A stretch of DNA of 64,000 nucleotides, taken from an uncultured Alphaproteobacteria bacterium. Its GTDB lineage: Bacteria; Pseudomonadota; Alphaproteobacteria; Rhodobacterales; Rhodobacteraceae. Where the stretch lies: contig CACMAH010000001.1 in NCBI GenBank assembly GCA_902611605.1, positions 62,001 to 126,000 of the forward strand, read 5' to 3'. Made by a program: the position numbers and the translations under genes. How positions within the stretch are numbered: position 1 is the stretch's first letter; every line of letters starts with the position of its first letter. Shown in pieces: positions 53,652 through 61,631 of this stretch. Below the pieces are notes generated by a model. It ran no database searches, had not been told where the DNA came from, and saw nothing but the letters and a program-made list of their open reading frames with translations.

Positions 53652-53675
53652 CTGTGGCAGAATATTCTGCCACAG
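53652..53675 (+). terminator. Perfect 24-bp palindrome after the binding-protein gene
   Basis: CTGTGGCAGAAT is followed immediately by its exact complement ATTCTGCCACAG, forming 12 bp without loop. It lies 20 bases after the binding-protein stop and 30 bases before the permease TTG start at 53705. No T-run follows, so it is probably an RNA-stabilising or attenuating stem. Confidence 0.7.
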
Positions 53676-53704
53676 CTTCTTCGACAGAAAAAGGAGCCAA
53701 CTTT

Positions 53705-54520
53705 TTGGAAAAATCTAATAGTGATTCCCAATCATCAATTAGTTCTGAAGAAAATACCATAAAAGCTAATAGTAAAAATAATTTACTGATATGGAGAGTA
53801 TTTTCTTTTTTTATTGTGTTTTCAATTTGGGAATTAGCGGGTAGAGCAGACATAAGTATTGCTTTTCCTCCATTCAGTAAAGTTTTAGTTGCATTTGTAG
53901 AAATGATTTTTTCTGGTGAGTTTTTTGTTGCCTATGCAGATAGTTTACCTCCACTTCTTACAGGCCTTTTTATAACCATTGTTGGTGGAGTTATTATAGG
54001 AATAAGTATTGGGTTAGTTAGAAGTGCTGAATGGTTTATTATGCCATTACTTATAATATTTCAAACTGCTCCTGTTTCTGCACTTATTCCTATGCTAACT
54101 TATATTTATGGAATAAGTGATACGTCAAAAATAGTTGCTATTGTCATTTTAGGTATGCCACTAGTTGCTCTAAATTCTTATAAAGGTATTCAAGCAACTA
54201 ACCCATCACTATTGGAAATGTCAAAAAGTTTTCTAGCATCACGACTTGATACAATACTTTTTGTAATACTTCCGTCTGCTCAAAAAATGATATTTGCCGG
54301 TCTCCGACTAGGTATATCCGGTGCATTCATCGGAATTGTTCTTGCAGAACTACTAATTACACCCACGGGTATTGGAGATCTTATAACTTACAACAGATTT
54401 ATTGCACGCTATGACAAAATGTTTGCAACAATTGTTTCAATACTGGCGATAGCTGGTTTGACTTTAAGTCTTATGCGAGTATTTGAAGATTGGCTCTTTC
54501 CATCAGAAAAAAATAGTTAA
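53705..54520 (+). CDS. NitT/TauT-type ABC permease
   Basis: About 271 residues, starting at a TTG 8 bases after AAGGAG; a GTG at 53654 would place the strong palindrome inside the gene. The N-terminal ~35 residues are hydrophilic. Hydrophobic helices begin at LLIWRVFSFFIVFSIWELAGRA, with the TauC/SsuC-type loop SLLEMSKSFLASRLDTILFVILPSAQKMIFAGLRL. It is an inner-membrane transporter subunit for the solute bound by the preceding protein. Confidence 0.88.
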   Translation: MEKSNSDSQSSISSEENTIKANSKNNLLIWRVFSFFIVFSIWELAGRADISIAFPPFSKVLVAFVEMIFSGEFFVAYADSLPPLLTGLFITIVGGVIIGISIGLVRSAEWFIMPLLIIFQTAPVSALIPMLTYIYGISDTSKIVAIVILGMPLVALNSYKGIQATNPSLLEMSKSFLASRLDTILFVILPSAQKMIFAGLRLGISGAFIGIVLAELLITPTGIGDLITYNRFIARYDKMFATIVSILAIAGLTLSLMRVFEDWLFPSEKNS

Positions 54521-54540
54521 ATATATTTAGGAAAAAAGTA

Positions 54541-55320
54541 ATGAAACCTGGTAACGATACAAATGAAATAATCTTAAATACTGAAGGTATTGGAGTAACT
54601 TATCAAGAGTCTATTATTGCCCTAAAAAATGTTTCTCTTAATGTACCTGCTGCAAAGCTCACAGCTATTTTAGGTCCAAGTGGTTGTGGTAAAACGACTT
54701 TGCTAAAAGTAATAGCAGGACTTATCGAACCTACTGCAGGAACTGTCAAAGTTCGTGGGAAAGAAATTGCTGGTCCCGGTCCTGACAGAGCACTTGTATT
54801 TCAAGACTTTGCTTTACTTCCATGGGCGACAGTTTTACAAAATGTTGGGTTTGGTCTAAGAGCTAGAGGTGTTTCCCAAAAAGAAAGAGAAGAAACTTCA
54901 TTACACTACATAAAAGAAGTAGGACTTCTAGGATTTGAAGATAAATATCCTCATCAGCTATCAGGTGGTATGAGACAAAGGACAGGACTGGCACGTGCGC
55001 TTACCGTTAATTCAGATATACTATTAATGGATGAACCTTTTTCTGCAGTCGATGAACAGATGAGAAGAAAGCTACAAGAGGATTTGCTCAATCTATTAAA
55101 AATAGAGAGCAAGACTGTAATTTTTGTGACTCACTCAATTGAAGAGGCTGTATACCTCGCCGATCAAGTTGTAATTCTCTCAGGTAGGCCTGGCTCTATT
55201 GCAGATATTGTATATCCGGAAATTGATAGGCAGGGTGAAATTGATTTAATTAGACGTCAACCCAGATATATGGAACTCGTTGATGAGATTTGGAGTAGTT
55301 TAAAGCGTTATGTTGAATAG
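54541..55320 (+). CDS. NitT/TauT-type ABC ATPase
   Basis: A 259-residue ATPase: Walker A GPSGCGKTTLLKVIAG, the Q-loop FQDFALLPW, signature LSGGMRQRTGLARALT, Walker B ILLMDEPFSAVDEQMR and H-loop VTHSIEEAVYL. The ending QPRYMELVDEIWSSLKRYV is typical of the TauB/SsuB group. It overlaps the second permease gene by 11 bases. Confidence 0.93.
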   Translation: MKPGNDTNEIILNTEGIGVTYQESIIALKNVSLNVPAAKLTAILGPSGCGKTTLLKVIAGLIEPTAGTVKVRGKEIAGPGPDRALVFQDFALLPWATVLQNVGFGLRARGVSQKEREETSLHYIKEVGLLGFEDKYPHQLSGGMRQRTGLARALTVNSDILLMDEPFSAVDEQMRRKLQEDLLNLLKIESKTVIFVTHSIEEAVYLADQVVILSGRPGSIADIVYPEIDRQGEIDLIRRQPRYMELVDEIWSSLKRYVE

Positions 55321-56110
55321 TGATCCTAGAAAAAAAAGACCTCTAATGAATTTTTTGTTTTTTAGTAGACTTATGCGAAGATCTCCTTTTTGGTCGTTGA
55401 TCTTTTGGGCAATGGTATGGGAATTAGTTGGACAAATGGGCTGGATGACACTTCTGCCCCCTTTATCAGAGATATGGTTTGCATTTGCAGAAATGTTTGA
55501 ACAAACTGCTTTTTGGGATGCATTTGCAATGACTGCAAGAACGTTTAGCATCGGTCTTGGTCTTTCAATTGCTGTAGGAATACCAGTCGGAATTTTAATG
55601 GGGATTAGCAATAGAGCTGATAAAATTTTATCATTGTGGGTAAACCTATTTCTTTCGGCACCAATAACTGCCGTGATACCTGCTTTGATGCCGATATTGG
55701 GAATTGGTGATGCAACTGTTATTGCTACTGTTATTCTATTTTCAATATGGGTTGTGATAATTGATACTCAGGCCGGAGTAACACATGTAAAGGATTCATT
55801 AGTAGAAATGGGAAGGATCTTTGGCTGTTCACGTTGGAAAATCATTTTCTGGATTATAATTCCATCAGCTATGCCTGAAATCATTACCGGTATTCGTCTT
55901 TCAGTAGTAAGAGCTGTAAAAGGTGTAATTGTAGGACAAATTGTAATTGCACTTATTGGATTTGGTGGTCTATTCAATACCTACCTATCTTACTTTTTAA
56001 TGGAACGATTTTGGGGATTAATAATTGTCGTATTCATTATGTCATTTACTATCATTGGCTTGGTTGAGATGTTAGAAAGACGAATAGCCTTTTATGCAAG
56101 AACAAGGTAA
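55310..56110 (+). CDS. NitT/TauT-type ABC permease, second subunit
   Basis: A 266-residue permease with the start overlapping the ATPase stop. Helices begin at PFWSLIFWAMVWELVGQMGW; the EAA loop is DSLVEMGRIFGCSRWKIIFWIIIPSAMPE. Having two different permeases with one ATPase indicates a heterodimeric membrane channel. The last ~15 residues are basic. It ends the operon, converging on the TPR-glycosyltransferase gene. Confidence 0.9.
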   Translation: MLNSDPRKKRPLMNFLFFSRLMRRSPFWSLIFWAMVWELVGQMGWMTLLPPLSEIWFAFAEMFEQTAFWDAFAMTARTFSIGLGLSIAVGIPVGILMGISNRADKILSLWVNLFLSAPITAVIPALMPILGIGDATVIATVILFSIWVVIIDTQAGVTHVKDSLVEMGRIFGCSRWKIIFWIIIPSAMPEIITGIRLSVVRAVKGVIVGQIVIALIGFGGLFNTYLSYFLMERFWGLIIVVFIMSFTIIGLVEMLERRIAFYARTR

Positions 56111-56200
56111 TATAAGTGATCAAAAAATGTTATTATTTATAAAAAAACTCAGGCTACTTTTCAAAAAAAATTGATCAAATACTAATTACCTGTTCTAAAT

Positions 56201-58183
56201 CTAAATATCATTAGTTTTTATTTTTTTATAGATTTTGTCAAAAACTGGTTTCCAATTTTTTATATTTGTATTTCTAAGTAATATAGCATTTTTATACCAT
56301 GGAGTATCTGACCTATTCAACATCCATCTCCAATCAGGTATTTTTTTAAGTATTATCCAAGTTTTTTTTCCCAGAGCACCACTTAAGTGAGCTATTGATG
56401 TATCACATGTTATTATTAAATCACAATTAACTATAATAGCAGCAGTATCTACAAAGGCATCACCATCATTGTCTATTTCACCATCAAAAGATTTTATAGG
56501 AAAATCTACATTCTTGAGATCTTTTTCACTCTCTCCCTTTTGTAGACTAATAAGTTGTACATTTGGTAATTCTGCTAATTTTTTAAAATTATTCAATTTA
56601 AAGGACTTATCATCCTTACTTCCATACCAATTAATACCAATTTTTAATTTTTTATTATTTAGCTGCTTTTTCCAAAACGTTATTTTTTTTTCATTTGCAA
56701 AAATATATCTTTGTTGGATGGGAATATTTGTAAGGTCTGTAGCTAAAAGGTAGGGAAGACTTAAAAGAGGAGATTCAAAATCAATTTCTTCATAATTTGG
56801 ATAATTAGAGGTTAGATAAATATCTGCTTGTAATGCTGAAAGAAGTTTATGCAGATCTTTTCTTACTTTAAAAGTAACTTTTGCTCCTTTTTCTTTAAGT
56901 AATAATAAGTACCTAGAAAATTGGATTATATCCCCTAAACCTTGCTCCTCATACACAAAAAAATGTTTTCCTACCAATGATTTTTTACCATCCCAAGTTA
57001 ATTTTTTTCTTGGTGGCTTACACACGAATTCTTTACTGTAGAACCTATTTTCATACATTTTAAATCCTATTTTTAAAAAACCCTCCATCAGATTTGTACA
57101 TCCATAATTTAATAAAGTATCAGGGTTATTTGGAAATATTTTTAAGGCTTTTTTATAGGTATCCCGCGCTTTATCTAATTCACCAAGTTTTTGAAAAGCG
57201 TTACCCATATTATGATAAGCCTCAAAATATACCGGATTATATTTGATTGATTTTTTATAGTAATTTAGAGCCTTTACAAATTCCTTTTTCTCTTCAAAGC
57301 TAAATCCTATATTGTTGTAAGTCTCTGAACACGCAGGATTTATTTTTAAAAATTTTTTATAAAACTGAATAGCTAAGTTATGATCTTCCTCTTTTTGTTT
57401 GATATATCCAAGGTATTTAAAAGCATTAAAAAATTTTGGATTTATTTGTAATGCTTTTTGAAATTTTTGGTAGGCCGTTTGAAGATCACCTATTTCTATA
57501 TAAGCGTTTCCCATCAAATAATAGGCCATATAATTATTATTATTTATTTTAGATTCTTCCAAAAAATAATAAATTGCTTTTTCAAAATTTTTAATTTTTT
57601 GATATAAAGTTCCTAACTTGAAAAAAGTATCTAAATATAATGGCTTAATCTTAAGGACCTTTTTAAAATGAAATATTGATGATGCAAATCTATTCATTTC
57701 TTTAAAAATGCCTCCTAGATTATAGTGTGCATTTATATGAAGATTATCTCTTCTTAATAATGATTTATAGGCACATATAGCTTTTTCAATTTCTCCATTT
57801 TCCTTTAAAACATTTGCTAAGTTAAATATAGCATCAACATAATTTGGGTTTAGTGATATTGCTTTTTTGTAATTTTCAATTGCATACTCAAAAGAGTTTT
57901 GTTCATGAAATAATAATCCTAGGTTAAAATATGAAACAGCAAAATTTGGTTCAATATTGATAGCTTTGGAGTAACTATCAAATGCTAATTTATTATTATT
58001 TAATTTATTGTAAGTTATTCCCAAAATGTTATATAGCTCATGAGAGGGTGGATTTTTTTCTAAATACTTATTTGAGTAAAAAATAACCTTCTTAAATTTT
58101 CCATCATTATATAAATTTATAATTTGCTCTAGAAAATCATCTAAAGTATTATACTTATCATACTGTATATCGGAAGCAAGCAT
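56201..58183 (-). CDS. TPR-repeat glycosyltransferase (OGT/GT9-like C-terminus)
   Basis: A 660-residue protein. Residues ~10-380 are about ten TPR units (patterns such as AYYNLGLLFHEQNSFEYAIENYKKAI and NPDTLLNYGCTNL). The C-terminal ~250 residues resemble heptosyl- or O-GlcNAc-transferase folds: KHFFVYEEQGLGDIIQFSRYL, KIGINWYGSKDDKSFK, and DLIITCDTSIAHLSGALGKKTWIIL (donor-binding). Such fusions modify surface or secreted proteins or glycans. The neighbours (DUF6165, methyltransferase, T1SS) are compatible with glycan or secreted-protein decoration. Confidence 0.88.
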   Translation of the reverse strand: MLASDIQYDKYNTLDDFLEQIINLYNDGKFKKVIFYSNKYLEKNPPSHELYNILGITYNKLNNNKLAFDSYSKAINIEPNFAVSYFNLGLLFHEQNSFEYAIENYKKAISLNPNYVDAIFNLANVLKENGEIEKAICAYKSLLRRDNLHINAHYNLGGIFKEMNRFASSIFHFKKVLKIKPLYLDTFFKLGTLYQKIKNFEKAIYYFLEESKINNNNYMAYYLMGNAYIEIGDLQTAYQKFQKALQINPKFFNAFKYLGYIKQKEEDHNLAIQFYKKFLKINPACSETYNNIGFSFEEKKEFVKALNYYKKSIKYNPVYFEAYHNMGNAFQKLGELDKARDTYKKALKIFPNNPDTLLNYGCTNLMEGFLKIGFKMYENRFYSKEFVCKPPRKKLTWDGKKSLVGKHFFVYEEQGLGDIIQFSRYLLLLKEKGAKVTFKVRKDLHKLLSALQADIYLTSNYPNYEEIDFESPLLSLPYLLATDLTNIPIQQRYIFANEKKITFWKKQLNNKKLKIGINWYGSKDDKSFKLNNFKKLAELPNVQLISLQKGESEKDLKNVDFPIKSFDGEIDNDGDAFVDTAAIIVNCDLIITCDTSIAHLSGALGKKTWIILKKIPDWRWMLNRSDTPWYKNAILLRNTNIKNWKPVFDKIYKKIKTNDI

Positions 58184-58188
58184 AGAAA

Positions 58189-58590
58189 TTATAAGCTGTA
58201 CTGAGTGTAAGATTTTTCTTCAATAAGTTCAGAACCAAAACTTTTATTAATCATCCTTTTAATTTTAGCTCTTTCATCGTTTTTATAATAAACCATTCTG
58301 GCAAGAGAAATAAATTTTTTATCAAACTTTTTTTCTTTTTCCTTTTCTCTCAATTGATCCTCTATATCCCAAAGAGATTGATTGATCTTTGATAGTTTAT
58401 TTAAAAAATTTTTTAAATTAGTATTAATTGACATTGTTTCATTTAGAATGTGTTCTAATTTCTCTAGTTCTAATCTGATATTTTTTTGAGCTTCATTCGA
58501 ATTAATTTTATTAGATTTTATTCTTAAAATTGTAATTTTATCAATTAACTCCCCTAAGGAAATTGGTACTTTTAGATTTCTCATTTGCAT
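58189..58590 (-). CDS. DUF6165-family protein
   Basis: A 133-residue, helix-rich protein. Characteristic segments are VPISLGELIDKITILRIKSNKI, LSKINQSLWDIEDQLREKEKEK, LARMVYYKNDERAKIKRMIN and GSELIEEKSY. These fit DUF6165, found next to TPR-glycosyltransferases in other genomes. It starts upstream of the TPR gene with a 5-base gap, so the two are co-transcribed. Function unknown. Confidence 0.8.
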   Translation of the reverse strand: MQMRNLKVPISLGELIDKITILRIKSNKINSNEAQKNIRLELEKLEHILNETMSINTNLKNFLNKLSKINQSLWDIEDQLREKEKEKKFDKKFISLARMVYYKNDERAKIKRMINKSFGSELIEEKSYTQYSL

Positions 58591-58693
58591 AATTAATCCT
58601 ATTTATCCAATAAATCTTGTAAATTTTATATAATTTAATTAATTTTCATTAATAAAATGCAAATTCTGTGCTAATGTATAGACTTTAATAACA

Positions 58694-59251
58694 TTATTTA
58701 ATAGCTCTTAAATTTATATTAATCTCTTTAATAACGTTATTATTATAAAGCATCATTTTTTCTAATTCTTGATCTTTTAGTTGACCGATATTTCTTTTTG
58801 ATACTACATTTTCATCTAATACATATTCATATTTCTCAATATTAAAATTTACATTATGAATTAAACCTAAAGGTGAATTAGCAGCTCCAGCTTTTTGCCA
58901 ATCTCTATTAAGTTTTTGATCAAAAAGACTTAATCCAAGAACGGTTATTGGTCGAACATGTGTTGGATCTGATAGAAAATTCTCATGTCTTGGATGTGGT
59001 ACACTTATAATAATTAGGGCGTTATTTGAGCAAATTCTATAGAGCTCTTTAATTATATTGATAAATGTATCAGGTTGTTGACCTAAGTGCTCCAAAACAT
59101 GCGATAACAGAATTTCATTTGCGCTATCATTTTTAAAAGGATAAGGAAATTTTTCTAAATCATGTGTAATATCACATTTATAATAGTTAAATTTATCGAG
59201 ATTAATATATCCTTTTAGTAATTTATTCCCACATCCCAAATTAAGTTTCAT
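58694..59251 (-). CDS. SAM-dependent methyltransferase (type 11-like)
   Basis: A 185-residue protein with the glycine-rich motif KLNLGCGNKLLKGYINLDK, an acidic residue in CDITHDL, and EILLSHVLEHLGQQP. SAM-dependent methyltransferases with this opening often act on sugars or surface polysaccharide precursors. The C-terminal part is basic and Asn/Lys-rich. It lies 104 bases upstream of the DUF6165 gene. Confidence 0.88.
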   Translation of the reverse strand: MKLNLGCGNKLLKGYINLDKFNYYKCDITHDLEKFPYPFKNDSANEILLSHVLEHLGQQPDTFINIIKELYRICSNNALIIISVPHPRHENFLSDPTHVRPITVLGLSLFDQKLNRDWQKAGAANSPLGLIHNVNFNIEKYEYVLDENVVSKRNIGQLKDQELEKMMLYNNNVIKEININLRAIK

Positions 59252-59655
59252 AAAGTGAATCCTCCTAGATTAAGATCTATAATCCTTCTAACAAATTTCT
59301 TGATTAAATTTTTCAAGCATTTTGAATAATTCAATTACATTAAGAAACCTCGCAATAATTATACCAATAATGCGTTAATAATTTTACATTTCAAATTTAG
59401 ATTACAAAGATTGAAGGTATAACAAAAATTTCTAAATCTTAGTTAATCAAGCAACTAAAGATAACAATAGATAAAAGTAGTGCTCATTGAGGTTAGAAAT
59501 AAATTGAAATCTTTAGTTTTTATATGGGGGGATTTACAATTATTTTTTACTAAACATATTTTTATCTTGGATAACATATTTTTTAATAAATACACTTATA
59601 TTACTTAAATATAAATCACCAAAATCTATGTAGAAATTTTGCAAATTAAAAATAA
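59252..59655. other. Intergenic gap without a recognisable gene
   Basis: The 404 bases downstream of the T1SS adaptor gene are AT-rich. I saw no convincing start plus coding pattern, RNA gene or strong repeat in them, other than a short GGGGGG run in ATATGGGGGGATTT near 59524. Confidence 0.5.
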
Positions 59656-61599
59656 TTACTCAGGTTCATTAAAAGATTCTTCAAAAGCCTTCATAATAGG
59701 ATAAGTAAAGTATGAAATTAACGGCCTTTTCCCAACCATTATATCTGCTGATGCTAGCATACCTTGAGATAAAACAAAATCAGAAGGCATTTTTGATGCC
59801 TCCAAACTTTCTACTTTCACCCTTCCGCGATAAAACACTCCTTTATCACCAGATAAAGACTCGTTGAATGTATCATTTGAGAAGTATATTAGCTCTCCAT
59901 CCAGACCACCAAACTCCTGAAATGGCATCGAATCCAGTTTAATTGAAACTTTCATACCTACTTTTATATCTGAAATTTGTTTGGGATCTATATCAATTTC
60001 TAAAAATAAAGGTTGATTAGATTGAACCAAAGTAACTATAGGTTCGCCCTCACTTACAATTCCCCCACTTGATACTGCTGGAATATCTAAGACAATACCA
60101 TCTGCTGGTGAACGTACAATGATATTATCGACAAGCCGTGATAATTTTATCTGTTCTTGTTTTAATTGTATTAATTGTTCATCTTTATCAGTAATCTCAC
60201 CAATTAAATTTGAGATCCAGTTTGCAATGAATGCTTCCTTATCCGCCGATTGTGTTATTATTTCTGACTCTAGTTTTGATATAGAAGTTTGAGAGTTAAA
60301 TTGAGCTTTTTCAGCATTTAATAAAACATCCTTAGCTGATAAATAATCAAGTTTAAGATTTGCAATTGACTTTTCTGTATTATATTTTGATTTTTCTGCT
60401 TTCAGTAATGCATCTTGTGCAGTTTGAAATTGTAATAAGGTCCCAACCTTCTTTTCGTATAGGTCTTTACGTACATCAGCAAGTTGAGATTTAATTTGTA
60501 TTTGCTTATCATCAATCTTGATCACTATATCTTTTTGCATAGTGTACAGTTCTTCTTTTACCAAAGCTAACTCAGCTTTAATCATTGTTTGTTTTTTTGC
60601 TATATCTAAAAGCTGCTTTGAGGATTCATATTCTTTTACAGTTTTATTTAGTTTTGCATCTAGGGATTTAATTTTCTGGGAATATTCTGTAACCTTTTTT
60701 ATTAAGGTACTTTTGTAAAGCTCACTAAATGTTGTTGATTCTCGCTGAAAATTTAACTTATTTGTAATGTCATCATAAAGTATGTCAAAATTAAAGTTCT
60801 CTGTAAACATCTGAATGTTATTTACAAGAAATTCTTCCATATAAAGACTTATAAGCGCCTGAACTATATTATCTATTTTCTCTTCGTTCTGTTTCAGATT
60901 TACCTGAACCATAGTGTCGTCAAGATATGCAATTATTTGATCTTTTGATACCATGTCGCCACGCTCTACTTCTACACTTTTAACAACTGAACTTGCACTA
61001 GCTTCAACAATTATATTAGGTGTTGCAGTTAAAAACTCTCCTCTTGCAGATATTGTAGTATCTACCTGACTTAATGAAGCATATAGAACACTTCCAAGCA
61101 AAAATGTGAGTAATGCAAACACTAATATTAAGATCGGCTTTGAAGGTTTTCTCTCGTATATTGCATCTGTATCATCTATCTCAAAATCTTTTGTATTTTT
61201 ATCCAATACAGTCAATTCTGAATCTAAATCAGTACTATGTACTTCCGCACGCTCATATTTAGCTACTAGCTGATTTGAAGACCTTAAATTTTCAGAGATA
61301 TTTTTCATAATACGGATAGCAGCCTCTGGATTTTTACTTAAATAACTACTGAAAGCAGCAGCTGTTACTTCTGTAACAACAGAACTTTCTTTTGCTCTAG
61401 CACCTGCACTTCTTGGGTTTCCGTCAATTAATGCCATCTCACCAAAAATAGAAGGGGGTGTAAGCTCAGCTAAAACTTGTACTCCAGAGGCACTGTTTTT
61501 AACTATCTCCACTACACCAGACTTTATTACATAAGCATAAGCAGCGCTTTCTCCTTCACGGAAAATATATTCGCCATTTGTATAAGCTTTGTCAGACAT
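59656..61599 (-). CDS. Cyclic-nucleotide-binding/HlyD fusion, T1SS membrane-fusion protein
   Basis: About 647 residues; the start MSDKAYTNGEYIF is chosen because it lies 32 bases after the upstream stop, whereas an ATG 22 codons earlier overlaps that gene. Residues ~1-120 match a cNMP-binding/Crp-like domain (GEYIFREGESAAYAYVIKSGVVEIV, FGEMALIDGNPRSAGARA). A helix (LVFALLTFLLGSVLYASL, about residues 160-177) anchors it. Long coiled coil and lipoyl/HlyD segments follow (VVKSVEVERGDMVSKDQIIAYL; IIVRSPADGIVLDIPAV). HlyD proteins link the inner ABC pump to the outer membrane. Confidence 0.88.
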   Translation of the reverse strand: MSDKAYTNGEYIFREGESAAYAYVIKSGVVEIVKNSASGVQVLAELTPPSIFGEMALIDGNPRSAGARAKESSVVTEVTAAAFSSYLSKNPEAAIRIMKNISENLRSSNQLVAKYERAEVHSTDLDSELTVLDKNTKDFEIDDTDAIYERKPSKPILILVFALLTFLLGSVLYASLSQVDTTISARGEFLTATPNIIVEASASSVVKSVEVERGDMVSKDQIIAYLDDTMVQVNLKQNEEKIDNIVQALISLYMEEFLVNNIQMFTENFNFDILYDDITNKLNFQRESTTFSELYKSTLIKKVTEYSQKIKSLDAKLNKTVKEYESSKQLLDIAKKQTMIKAELALVKEELYTMQKDIVIKIDDKQIQIKSQLADVRKDLYEKKVGTLLQFQTAQDALLKAEKSKYNTEKSIANLKLDYLSAKDVLLNAEKAQFNSQTSISKLESEIITQSADKEAFIANWISNLIGEITDKDEQLIQLKQEQIKLSRLVDNIIVRSPADGIVLDIPAVSSGGIVSEGEPIVTLVQSNQPLFLEIDIDPKQISDIKVGMKVSIKLDSMPFQEFGGLDGELIYFSNDTFNESLSGDKGVFYRGRVKVESLEASKMPSDFVLSQGMLASADIMVGKRPLISYFTYPIMKAFEESFNEPE

Positions 61600-61631
61600 A
61601 TTTTTTTTCTTTGTACATTTGTACCTAAGTC

